DNA of 64,000 bases, from assembly GCF_030867145.1 (NCBI RefSeq), contig NC_134415.1:15168417-15232416 (forward strand), written 5' to 3'. Positions 50,634-63,200 of the stretch are shown piece after piece. The notes beneath the pieces are model-generated. The model worked only from the letters and a program-made list of their open reading frames with translations. It was not told the origin of the DNA and did not search any database. How positions within the stretch are numbered: the first letter of the stretch is position 1; each line of letters starts with the position of its first letter. The stretch comes from Opisthocomus hoazin. Lineage: Eukaryota > Chordata > Aves > Opisthocomiformes > Opisthocomidae. Both the position numbers and the translations under genes were made by a program.

Positions 50634-50783
50634 GCCCGCCTCGCCTTCCCCAGGGCCCAGGCAGCCCCGGGGCCCGGCCGGGCCCGCCTGGCCTGCCTCA
50701 GGCCCGAGGGAGCCCCAGGGCCCTGCCGAGCCCGCCCCCCTTCCCCAGGCCCGAGGGAGCTCCGGGGCCCGCCCGAGCCCGCC
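50634..50783. repeat. 48-bp minisatellite in the FEZ2 promoter
   Basis: The anchor GCCCGCC recurs at 50,634, 50,682, 50,730 and 50,777 (spacings 48, 48, 47). The intervals share TTCCCCAGG, GGCCCGAGGGAGC and GGGGCCC blocks: about three imperfect GC-rich copies. All lie upstream of the start codon. Confidence 0.75.
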
Positions 50784-50980
50784 TCGCTCTCACAGGGGCG
50801 ACCGCGCCCGCGCCGTGCCCCGCCCGCTGCGCCCACTGGGCAGCCTCGCGCCGCCACACGCCCCGCCCCCTTCCTGCCCCCCCCTCCCCGCGAGCTGCGG
50901 GAGGCGGCGGGAGCGCGCACCGCCGGGAGCAGCAGACGGGGGCGCGCAGCCCGGCGTCTCTAGCTGCGGCGGCGGCAGCT

Positions 50981-51216
50981 ATGGCGGCGGCCGCCTCGCA
51001 GCGGGACCCGGGGGACTGGCAGGACTTCTCGGGGTTCCAGCCCTCGGCGGGGAGCGGCCCCGAGCCCGCCCGCGACAAAGGCGGATGGGGCGGTGGGGAC
51101 CTGGGGGCGAAGCTGTCCCTCTGCTTTGAGCCCCCGCAGGCCCGGGCTGGCGGCGGCGGGGAGAGCCGCGTTCCGCTGCGGCCCCTCACGGAGCAGAGCG
51201 CGCTGCAGGACGACGA
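50981..51216 (+). CDS. FEZ2: FEZ2 exon 1 (coding part)
   Basis: The ATG at 50,981 has G at -3 and +4. The peptide opens MAAAASQRDPGDWQDFSGFQ; GDWQDF, the KLSLCFEP block and RPLTEQSALQDDE match the family. Between these blocks it is rich in Gly, Pro and Arg and diverges from human. Donor GTGAGT leaves two bases of a Glu codon that the next exon completes. An overlapping 237-codon frame is a GC-rich artefact. Confidence 0.92.
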
Positions 51217-54200
51217 GTGAGTGCAGGCCGGCGGCGGGGGGGGATGTGTTCCTGAGGGAACGCCGGCGCGGAGCCGGGGGGCTTGCTGGCGCCGGGGCTC
51301 GCCAGCCCTGCCCTGCGGAAGCGCCGCGCCCGGGTGGGCCTCCCGACCTGGGCCTCTCCCCGCCGCCGGGGCTGCAGCTGGGGGCCGGCGGGCCCGGCCG
51401 GCCTGCGCGGCGGCGGCTGGGTACGGAGCCTGCTGGGTTCTCTCCGCTGGGCGTGAGAGTCCCGGTGCCTCCGACCTGCCGGGCCGGGAGACGCAGCGGA
51501 GCGGCCAAGGGCAGTGCTTGCTGGTCTCCGTGCAGAGTGCCCGCTGTGTCGGTGTTTGACGTTAACCACGGCAAGGGCGGGAAGCAGACGGAGACCAAAA
51601 TCTCGGCTGCGGCTGCGATAATTGCTTTGTCCCCTGAGCAGTGGAGCTTTTCTGTTCTGTGCTGCTTTCCTGGTTTTAATATTATTTTATGAGTATTTAT
51701 ACTTGTTATTTTCCAGTAAATTTCAGTCAGCTTACCTACGTTAAAAATACTGCAGTTTTACTTTGAGGTAACTGAGTTGTATGTCTTTATTCTAAGAGAG
51801 GAAAGAAACAAACAGCAGAAGACTAGAGGTCTATGGTATAGACAGTGAGGAAAGTTCAAAGAACCACATGTCGGAGATGTGTTGTGCAGCGATGAAGCTG
51901 TGTCTGCCCTTCCCAGCCATTGCTCTGACCTCCTCTGAGGCTGGCTAGGCAGCCCCTCCAAACACGCACCCGCAGGGCTCGGTGGCTGGCCTGGGGCAGC
52001 AGGCTGCTGATAGGGCTGCTCCGTTCCGAATCTGAGCTGGCACGCCAGGACAGGGCTGCATATGCACGCCTCTGGTAAAGCCAGAGTGGCTGGACACTGT
52101 AGACACAGTTAAGATCAACCCGTAGACGAGAGTGGTGGGCTGAGCTCAGCTAGAGTACTTCTGGATAAAATGAAATTCTTGCAAGATTTTAGTATAATTT
52201 GTGCATGCTCAGTATTCTGTGATAAATGGAAAGAAACTAGGTAAGATTTGGCTCAGGCTTTGCTACTCAGCCTCTGCTAATTCCTGGTTTTAAGGTGCAA
52301 AAGGCAAGGAAAACAGCAACAACACTAGGAATGTAATTTATAGCTGAGCTCAAATGTCATCAAAGGACTCATCCACCCCCAAAAAAGATACTGATTGCGG
52401 TAATATAGTTAGTAATGAAAGTGTCTCTTCGTTGCATTGTTATATTTCACCGCTGTGCTTACATTGTTGGTTTAAAAATGGAAATAAATTATATTTACAA
52501 GAAACATTTTCTCTTAGCTTCAAAACATTATAAAAATATTGTCAGTAACTCATAGATGAATATTTAGAGAGGAAAAAGTAGTTATTGACAGAAGCATATT
52601 ATCATTACAGATTGTGTTTACTACTGATTGGTTCCTGCTTGTTTTAAGGTGTGCATTCTAGTTTCTTTATTCTTCTCTCCAGGATTTGGAATGCTTTGAC
52701 TGATAATTATGGTAACGTAATGCCAGTTGACTGGAAATCTTCCCACACCAGAGCTTTGCACTTGCCAACACTCAATCTTTCAGAAAAAGGGGTAAGTTCT
52801 AATCAGCAGAAATACCATCTTTGGGTCTTTTGTTCTCAGCAGGGAAATAAAACAATTTGCATTTGTATAAAAGACTGTTGTTATTAAATGGCTTAAAATA
52901 TTTTTAGTGCTTGTCATTGCACATGAGTGGTTTTTAAAAATCAAAAAATCAAACAACCATTGATGTTTGATTGCATCTCCCTGGGTTGGAATAATTCGGG
53001 GTTGGTTTTAGATGGATGTTCATTAGAGCCAGAGCATGACAGAAGTAATTGTAAAATGAGGAAGTGTTTCACATAAAACCTTTCTACTGTCTGTTTCATG
53101 TTGAACGCTATTCTGGGTAAGGGAGGGAGGAGAAGAGGCAGGAGTACTCTGAATTAGTAAATCTAGTGTGAACTTTTTAAGTTAATCTCATTCTGCAGTC
53201 CGGTGGAGACTAAAGTGGCTTCTTTTACAGGAAAGGTGACCCAGGAGACACTGAAGCACAAGAGTTTTTGTTTTTCTTATTTAACAAGTAGAATAGTCGT
53301 CTGGGGAAGGAGCAGGGAGTGAATTGCTTCAGAGAGGTTTATAAAAAGGGCGATCCTCTGATCTTCCTAAAAGTGGATTAGAACGCTTCAGATCTCCCAG
53401 CTCTTCTGAGGAAAGGAGTGGTTTATCTTTTAAACACAGTGAAGTTATGTTGTAAAAATATCTGTGTGTGTAACCTGGAAATAGGGTAATGCTTTAACTT
53501 CTGCCATCCATTATATAACCTACAGCTCTGTTTACTGTGACAGGAACAAAGATTGTTGTGCTGAAGAGGATGCTTTGGGGTTCAGCAGGGGAAGATGGCA
53601 ATTTGGAACTCACTTTCTCATTTCAAGAGTGATGATTATCCCTTGAATTTGACTTGTGTTTATTCTAATTTTTATTAGAGTGTTTGTTCAGATTTTCTAA
53701 ATGGTTTTAGAGTAATTAAATCTTTACATTTAAAGTAAAAAGACTTCCAGCTCCCCGTGCTGTGGCCTTGTTGTGTGACTGAAAAATGGACTGGAAGACT
53801 GATGGATTTCTTGATAAGAAACTAGGTACAATATAAAAAAACTTTTCATATAATTTTTGTAAGTTCTTCGCAGGAAGTTATGAAGGAACTACATAAAAAA
53901 ATGTAATGTGGTGTTGCTGGATTAGAAAGAATTTTAGGAATGCTGCCAGTAGAGGAAAAATCAGTTCATGGATTAAACATACCTCAAGTTTTTTCAGCTT
54001 TCACTCCACCTGGCATGCCTTTTGATGTGTAAAGCCCGTCTGCTTGGGAGCATTTGACATGCTTTTTTTCTACTTCTCTGTGTTTGAGCAGTATTTCTGG
54101 ATATGTGACAGCACATACGGACCAGCTAGTAGCTTGTTTTAACTTTCTCACAATGAATATGAACACCTAAGCAACACTTCCTTGATGCGTTTGAAACTAA

Positions 54201-57200
54201 TAATATGCTTGAAGTATTTCTCTTCCCATTTTAGTAGGGAAATAATGTTAAGGTGAATGGTGCTAATTCATCTAATAGTTGTTGCTTCACATCACAGATC
54301 TGTGAACACGTTTGTACAGCTCTGAAGTGGAAGTAGTTGAGTGGAAGTGTTGTACAGCGGTACAAGGAACAGAATTATGCAATTGTGTGTTTATGTCATA
54401 TTTTTGTTAGATTGCTTTTAAACAGGTCATTCCATGGTAGGAGTGTGAGGACTGAAACAGTCATGGAGTGTGGCTGGGTGGAAGGCCAGGTGGTCCTTTT
54501 GGCATCAGCTGTAGCTTGGGCTGTTTAAGGTGGTTTGTTAGCCTAAATTATCAGAATATATTCTGATAGTCTCTCAGAATGTTGTTTCTGGAGATGTTGG
54601 GAGGGGAAGCTGACTACTTTCTAGATAAACTGTTATCCTTGCTTACTGTCCTATAGCTGTTGTCATAATCTTATATGCATGGAAAAACATTTCAGGACTG
54701 CGGACGTTAAAGCATGTCAAAATTGAGATGTACCTGTGCAGTAGGTGAACAGGTGTTCTTAGTGGAGCCTTGTCACTGCATGGTTATTGGATTTCAGATT
54801 CTGGGAAAAAGTGGACATTTAACTTTAGACTGATGGCTGAAAAAATACAAATTGTATGTTTTCCCCTATAGATTAGCTGTCTGGGGAGATAAGTAGCATC
54901 TTCAAAATGAGTGTGAAAACTATTAAGGTTTCTGAAGAAACTAGAGGAATTGGAGGAATTGCAACAAAAATTGAAAACTGATACAGTAAGACCAAGGACT
55001 TTATGCAGCTAGTCATAGTGCTTGTAAAGTAGCCTAAAGATCAGTTAAAGTGGTTGGAACTCAAAACGTCAAGGGTTAGGAGGTCGCAGCTTTTGGGGGC
55101 CGGGGGGCTTTTCTAGGTTGGTTTGGCTGGAATCTAGTAACAGACAAAGTGCAGAAGAACCAAACAACTTTGTAAATAAACTAGAATATATCACTATGTG
55201 TGAGTAAAATATACCTGGCCGATTAAGAGGGTAAACTTAAAGCTGTTCTTTCCTGTATGTACAGCTTTAGTTTTGAAGGATGAGTGAAATTTGATGGTAT
55301 GTGTGTGGGAACAGCGTTACTTCTGTTTCTTTTTTAAAGGACCCTGAGATATTCAACAATATGGTTATTTTTTAAATAATCTGGCATAATAACTGTGTTC
55401 TGGTTTTTAAAACAATTTTTTTCGTATCTTCTATTATGTGAAAAAGTAGGACTATAAAAGCACGTGAAATAACAGTTGTGTAATGGTAGAGCTTATATAT
55501 AGGTTTTCACCCCACACTGACAGATTTCTGTCTTCATTTAACATTTAAATACCTACGTTGGATTGACTGCCTGCCGTGCAGATGTCTGTGTGTCACTATG
55601 TATATGGTCTTTATATGCTGCGGGTATTTAAAGACTGACAGCTATTTTAACTTCCTCCAATTACAATTTTGATTTCAGGTGTTAAGGTACATGACAACAA
55701 GAATCATTGAGTCTATTATTATGGGCAAGGAATCTGTTTCCTTCTTAAAATTCAGTTTTAGTTCCGCTTTTATTTTTTATATACATACATGTATTTTACA
55801 CACACAAGTATGTGTATATATATTTATATAAATACACATTTTCATGCTTTCTAGGTAAACGATAATTTGAACCTTGACCTGTCAGATGACGAAGAGCTGA
55901 GAGAACAGTTGGATATGCATTCTATCATTGTTTCCTGCATCAATGATGAACCACTCTTCACAGCAGAGCAGGTAGAGTGTTCAGCAAAGACAGTGTTGTT
56001 GGTGTACTATTTTCTTTTAGTCTGTAATTATTTTTTTGTTCTTCATCCTTGCTGTTCACCATAGCTAAGCTTGATTGTTCTTTATTTAAGGTCATAATAA
56101 TGTTTGAGATATTACTACGTCATTCAGATTTGAAAAGTATTCCAGTGCTTCAGCTGAGGTTGATAGTCCAGGGTCTTTGAAGTCTTTATGCATTTCTTTA
56201 CCATGAATTAGTCAGAAATACTACTAAATTAAATGTATGTTCTAAGAAGCAAAAATATTCTCAGAATGTGGGTGATATTGTAAAGTTTGTAGTTTTCCAG
56301 CGTGACTTCATGGCCATTTATATCTTCATGTGGCTTTGTGGTTAGCAAGAATTCTTTGAAGTTTTTGCCTAATATGAGAGCAGATCAACAGTTCTGCTAC
56401 TAAGCTTTCGAATTACTTGGTGTCTAAAGGCTTCTGTTCAAAATCCATGGATTTACTGAGTTTATCCTGAAAATTGCCCTTCAGAGTAAGGTTAATGGCT
56501 GTCCATTAAGATCTTGCTGTAGTAAGCAAGTACAAGAATGTATTTTGTTGTTGTTCAGATGGTTACCTGTGACATCTGATGGACGTGGTTATTAAGAGTA
56601 CGAGAGACAGGATTGCTTGAATGGGCTCAGCCTTTTTTTGCTGTGAGGTGGATCTCGGCACTGTCTACAGCCTTTAAACCTGCAAAAGTTGATGCGATAT
56701 TCAGCTCTTCAGATAATAATTTAGCCTGCAGAAATATGGTCATTTCTATACTGAAAAGTAAACTCTCTATGCACAGAATTTCTCTTCTCATACTTTATGT
56801 CTGGCTCAGATCTTACACCCAAGGATGTAAATCGGCTTCAGGTTATGATGGATCAGTTCATAAAACTTCTCATAAGCACAGCAGATCTCCAAGTTATGCA
56901 GAACCTTTTTTTTTTTTTGTTTTGTTTTGCTTAGGGAATTGTAGTAAAATAGGGGGTGGGAACGTAATCGGTTTTTGTTATTGTTTTGTTTTCCTTCAAC
57001 GGAATACTCAGGAAAGGTATCCCAGCTCACTCTTTAGTTCAGTTCTCTTTAGCAAACCACGTGTGCCTTCGTAGAGAGATAACTGTGTAGTTTCACCACA
57101 CTGCTTGATATGAGATCACCAATTTGCCTGGAAAAGGTAGGCTTACTCTCAGAGAGCAAGGATGGGGAGGAAATGTCAGTATGATTTTGTTGATTGTCCT

Positions 57201-60200
57201 CAATCCAGTCTTGGTATTAGTTTCATCCAGCAACATCTTTGCTAATTGAAAGTGAAAAAGAAAAAAAAAATAGGAAAACCAACCTTAAGCTCTTAACAGC
57301 TTTGCTTCAGATTGCAGGCTGTTTCTCTTGCGCAGGGAGGGTTTTCATAAGGGTTTTCATATTTTGAAGGTGATTGAAGAAATAGAGGAAATGATGCAGG
57401 AATCACCTGATCCAGAAGACGATGAAACGCCCACCCAATCAGATCGGCTCTCCATCCTTTCCCAGGAAATTCAGACACTCAAGAGATCCAGTACGAACAA
57501 CAGCTATGAAGAGAGTAAGTGATATTTACTTAGTATTTTACTCGTATGCTTATTGAAAATAGTTTAAAAGATAGGTTTGCCATGTGTTTGATTTATAATA
57601 AATCATTATTATGAAATATCTGCATTCAAAAATATTTTCAAAATGCCCTGAAAGAAGACACTACATTTAGAACATAAATAGAAGACTTATCTGTGTCAGC
57701 TTTCATAGTTTGGAATAAAAATAAAACTTCACAGAATTTCAAATTAAAGCAAATGTACTGAAACTTAATTCACTGGAATGAGGTCCCTTCATAGGTAAAG
57801 TGATAAGTCGATCATTTTGATTAAACTTTATTAATTTCTGTATTTTAAAGTGAGACATTTTCTTGAGGCTAGTACACTGTGTTCAAGAAGATTAGCTAAA
57901 GCTCTTGAAAGCTGTGCATTAAATAAAGAAAATAGTGTTTCTTTGGTCCCATTTCAGTCACTGCAACATACCTTGATATAGAGTAACACAAAAAGAAGAC
58001 AAAGGTTGTTGGTTGGTTTTTTTCCCCTCATAAGGACCTTGCATATTTTTCTCTCCTCGCCTTCAATTCCTCTTCAAAAAGTTTAAAAGTTAAAAAAAAA
58101 CTTTGTATCTTCTTCTGCTCAGGTGAAATCATCTGTTCTTTCCAATACAAAAGGAAAGGAAAAACTATATGTATGGTTAAATTGTAGCAGGTTGAACTGT
58201 TCATAAAAAAACCCTGTGCTTAATTAGTTTCATGATGGAAACTGTTTCATCTACGTTTTTGTCAGGCAGTTCTAGAAAGCTGTAGGAACACGAAGAATCT
58301 TTGCCAAATGATCCTTTTACTTTGGTCCTGCTTACAAAGTTTGGTGCTTTCTTTCCTATAGTCTGAGTCAGCAGGGTAAATTCTATAGAAAATTCAGAAA
58401 ACTGTCTAACCTGTTGTGACGTGACTTACAGTTTCTGCTACATTTCATATTTATGGAGGAGATTCCATTTTCGTGGTTGGACTCTTAGCTGTCTCAATAC
58501 ATAAATTTGAGGAATGTGAAAATAAAGTGTATCCTGCCCAGCTGAGCTTCCTACTTTTCTGGCAGTTGCATATGTCCTTAGGTTTGGAGATAATCAAGCT
58601 TGCTTGGCATTTCACATCATATTTATTTTGCTTTGCCTCAGGAGTTCGTCTTTGTCTGTTGCATCTTTATGGTTTAAAGGTCATCCTTGACCAAACGATG
58701 CCTGGAGTTACTTTGGGAGAAAATTTTAACTGCTTCTCTAGTTTCTGGGAATCTGCTTTCATGTCTTTCAGATGACTGTTTTATGAAAAGCTCTTACTAC
58801 CTTTTTTTGTGTGCGAACCTGCTTCAGAATTACTCTGCATCTCTCTGAAATTGTTGCAGGGTTTTCCTAGAAACTGTGTGTCTTTTATAAGACAAGTCAG
58901 AGATGTTATTTAGGATAGAGGGCAGGAAGTCAAAGCTGGTATTTACTTTTTTTCTTGGATAGTAAAAGACTTGTATTAAGACAGTCCAGAAATAAAACCA
59001 GTTACAGCTCTGATTACACAGGTGAGTCCTTTAGCCTATCTATCTGAGATTTAATACAAGTAAACTTCTGCATTTGAATTACTCTGTCTTCACTCACCAG
59101 TGGCAGCTGAGTAGTTCCCATGAAGCCCTTTTGTAGGCTTCGGTCATGACAGCTGATCTATTATAAAGAGGTCAGGATTATGGTTGGGTAATCTGCACCT
59201 GTGTTTTTGGAACACAGTTGCTTAGGGTGCTGCTCTGTAGTCTTATTTCATAAAACTTCAAACTACTGGAAGCTTAGATCCTTCAGCATATGGTACTGTT
59301 AGAGTGTTTGAATGGAGTTTAACGCCTAAGCTGTTCTACAGAACTGTGGCTCCTTGCTGGACAATTGCCTTAACAGGTTTCATTGCGTTTGCTTTAGTAA
59401 ATAAGTGACACGGAGCTTTCTCCAATCACTTTTCCCTGCTATAATTTAAGAGAGAAAATTACGTTTCACCTTTGATGCTTCTAAGACCTATACTTTTTTG
59501 TAGTTTGTGGACTTATGTGTGTTTTTCAACACTTGTCCATAAGCGCTTTCCCTTGTAACGATTATTTTAGATGTAACATTTACTAGACTAATTCAGTGTA
59601 ACCAAATAATTACGAACATCTATGCAGTGTCCTTAAACAGCTTGTACTCTTCAGTGTAACCAGGACTTGCCATTTCTCAAATGCCAATGAAAATTATGTT
59701 CTTTGACATAGCACCTGCTGGGACTTACTAGCTTCCTAGGTATGTCGGACTTAATTGGGAATGGACAGCAGTCCTCAAAGAAAGTGCTCACTTTTATACC
59801 CAAGCAAGCCTCAGAACAGTCTTCTTGGTCCCAATTTCACTCTCTATAACACATGACCCAGTAGTACCTTTAAAATGTAAACCTGGAGGGTTTTTGTTTC
59901 CATGCTGACATTTTGCAGGCTGCTGGTTTAGCATTGACCTATTCAGTCTCACGCTTTCTCAAAACTGTTAATGCTTGGTTTTACTTGAAATGAACCTGTC
60001 AGCTGGTTTTGATCTGGGTCCTTGTTTCAGGCAATACAAGGCCATGCTTTTGATTACAATCCCCAGACAAAAAAAATTTGGAGGATTTAGTTGTTTTTTC
60101 TACTAAATGCATCTAAAAATCTTATCATAGAAGTTTGGTGCAAGCTTTTATTATTATGCATGCATACCTTAGGAATATCCCTGAGAAGATTGCCTTGCTT

Positions 60201-63200
60201 ATAGGATAGAATTTCTGTATTACCATAGGTGAAGAATCCAAGGATTCCAGAAATGCCAACGTATTGATTGTTGTGTCAGAAAGTATGGAGACCTTTTATT
60301 TTGAACAGTGAATATAGATGGAAAGTAGTAGTTAACAGAGGTTTCAGTATTAAAAGTTTGGCGCTTACTTCAGCTTCCTTAACTATAACATGCTCTTTAT
60401 GTTTGCAGATTATCTCAGATTTCTCATAAATAATAAGTTTAACAATCTTCTTGTTGCTAATCTAGTTACCTTTGTAATGTATTTGTTCCTTTAGGAATAT
60501 TGTTTTGCTCTATGTAGTTTTAGAATTGAATTTTTTGTTTTGAAAAATTTCAAAGTACTTTTTTCTTGTAATTCGTACAAGTATTCTTGTGCTTAAAATC
60601 TTGACAGATTGCTTTTTATATGAATTATTTATAGGAGTAAAAAGATTGTCTGTTGCTGAGTTAAATGAACTGCTAGAAGAAATTGAGACTGCTATTAAGG
60701 ATTATTCTGAGGAACTGGTACAGCAGTTGGCTCTACGAGATGAGTTAGAGTTTGAGAAGGAAGTGAAAAACAGCTTCATTTCTGTCCTCATCGAAGTACA
60801 AAACAAACAGAGAGAACACAAAGAAACAGCAAAGAAGAAAAAGAAGCTGAAAAATGGTAGTCCTCAGAATGGCAAACAAGAAAAAGGTCATATGCCTGGA
60901 ACAGTAAGAAAATTTTTGTAACTCTTTATAGATTCAAAATATTTTTTGTTTTTTCCCTGCGGGAAGTAGTAGTCCTAGATTATATCAAGATACCTGGTGC
61001 ACCTGATTCCATGCCTTGATTTGCAGACAAGGCTTAGGCACTTCCTACTGAGATTTTTTTTGTGGCCTTGTGAAAAAAATATACTGTCTCTGGATGTACT
61101 GCTGTGTGTTCTGTTGTCGGTGTGCAAACTCATTTATCTCTTTGGTTTCACTGTGTGAGTGTTAGTGTGTGTGTACCACTGTTAGTCTTGCAGGAATTTC
61201 AGGATTATTGTCAGTGTAGTTGCATAGATATTTATTGATCAAGTTGGTTTTTAGGTAGGAAAAAAGTAAAGGTCTTACCCTCGATCTCTTGAAACCAGTG
61301 GCAGAGTTACTACATCCAATGAGAGACAGGAGTGTGAGGCCAAAGTGTAGTGCAGGTGTACAGGGGGGAGATAATTTGGTTTATTCTTTACAGAAAATAG
61401 CAATAAAAGGAAGAATGTCTTTCAAACAGGGTTTGAATTATAGGAGGCAGAGAATGAAAGAAATTAGGTTATTATCTTGTCAATGCAATTTTTTTCTTTC
61501 TTACCTGTGTAGTGTAATTTTAAATTGCTTCAGTGGGATGTTAATGTTAGAATTCCTAAGCGTCTCTTACAGGATGTGGAAAATGTGATTAATGTAGTGT
61601 AGATCATAGAACCATGGACTAGTATGGGTTGGAAGGGACCTTTAGAGGCCATCTAGCCCAACCCCCCCGCAGTGAGCAGGGACATCTTCAACTGGATCAG
61701 GTTGCTCAGAGCCCTGTCCAACCTGGCCTTGAACGTTTCTAGGAATGGGGTATGTGTCACCTCTCTGGGCAATCTTTCACCACCACCACTGTAAAAAATT
61801 TCTTCCTTATATCCAGTCTAAATCTTCCCTCTTTTAATTTAAAAACATTACCCTTTGTTGTATCGCAACAGGCTCTGCTAAAAACATTTTCCCCATCTTT
61901 CCCATAGGCCACATTTAAGTACTGAAAGGCTGCAATAAGGTCATCTCACAGCCTTCTCTTCTCAAGAGAGATCTCTTAGATCTTGGATAAGTCCCAGAAA
62001 GAATGCCTCAGTTTGACATTGGAAGGTTTTTGGGTTCTTATGTTTTTCAAACATAAGGAAGAAACATTTTTTAATGAAACATTAATTCTTCAGAATCTTT
62101 TTCTAAACTTACAAGGATAACGTAACTGTGACATAACTCAATGGAGTTCTGATCTTGTCTGTCTAATGAGAAGTCATGTTTTGTGTACGTAGCTAAGTTT
62201 TAATGGAACTCTTAAGAAAGTATATGTCTGGAAAGTAATACAAAATTGTCATCCCTTTGCAAGAGCACAGTAAAAATTTCAAATGTACTCCTTTTGATTC
62301 TCGGTCATGGAGAAACAAAAGTGGTATTCTAACTAGAAAGAAAAATAGTTACTCGATTTTGAAACTTGAGTCAAGTGACTCATAAGCTATTCTGATTAGT
62401 TTCAAGTTTAGAGACTTGAATGGTGCTTTCACATATGACAGTATATGGTAACAATAGAAGACATTGTCATATTTGGTTGCTTCAGGATACAGATGTGTCA
62501 GATTGCTGTCTGAGAGGTATTGAACCAAACTAGCTCTGAAATAAGACTGTAGGCACCAAGTACAGATTTGAGAGCCTTCTCCCAAAAAGAGATGTAAGTT
62601 TCCTTCCTTCAACACTACTTTTTCTTTTGTTTCTTTTTTTTAAGGAAGTGCTGAGAATGTGTATACAGATACTATGTTCAAGTAACTTTGTGAAGAGTGG
62701 GTTTCTGTTAATAAATAATGTATAAATTAATAGTTTTATTAACTAAAGCTCTAATGAAGTTTCATTTAAAGACAAAGCTTGAAAGTAGAGTTAAATTTGT
62801 ACACTCTAAGAAAGTCAATTCTGTAGATACTGTAATTGAGTTTTACTAAATAGAGGTTTTAATTCTTTGTCCTTGATACAGGCCTTGGTTAAATCACTTT
62901 CTTAGACTTCTAAAACTTTACCGCTCTCAGAAAGGCAAGCTGGGGAGTAATTAAAATAGTCAGGGCTTGAAGATACCCGTTCATTTAAGTAGGATATCTT
63001 AAGAGTTAAGATAGCTTTGGCAACATCTATGTCTGTTTACTGACCTTATTGCGCTTTAGAAAGCGAATGAATACTGTATTCCAGCACATTTTATTCCCCC
63101 TCCCATAAATAAATACATTCAGATAAGTGTGCTGATGTGTGCGCATCTTGCTGCCCTGTGTCAGCAGCTTGAGTTTCTTCTTTCTATGTTCTTGTCTGTT

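Larger units (their letters stand above)
50500..51560. promoter_or_regulatory. FEZ2: CpG island with FEZ2 promoter
   Basis: Abrupt change from AT-rich DNA to very G+C- and CpG-rich sequence that surrounds the FEZ2 start codon. GC boxes (CCCCGCCC at 50,818-50,825 and 50,861-50,868 on the + strand, i.e. SP/KLF sites) and C-rich runs precede the ATG. No TATA box is seen. This is the usual form of a broadly expressed, dispersed-start vertebrate promoter. Confidence 0.85.

Noticed and set aside
50416..51129. 237-codon + strand open frame (and minus-strand frames of 147-212 codons) across the CpG island
   Set aside because: GC-rich sequence has few stops. The peptide is low-complexity Pro/Ala/Gly/Arg, reflects the 48-bp repeat, and runs out of phase over the real FEZ2 exon 1.
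56613..57074. 153-codon + strand frame in FEZ2 intron 3
   Set aside because: No similarity, contains an oligo-T encoded Phe run, and not needed for a continuous FEZ2. A short peptide in another frame near 56,797-56,905 (DLTPKDVNRLQ...) looks protein-like but is only about 35 residues and bounded by stops.
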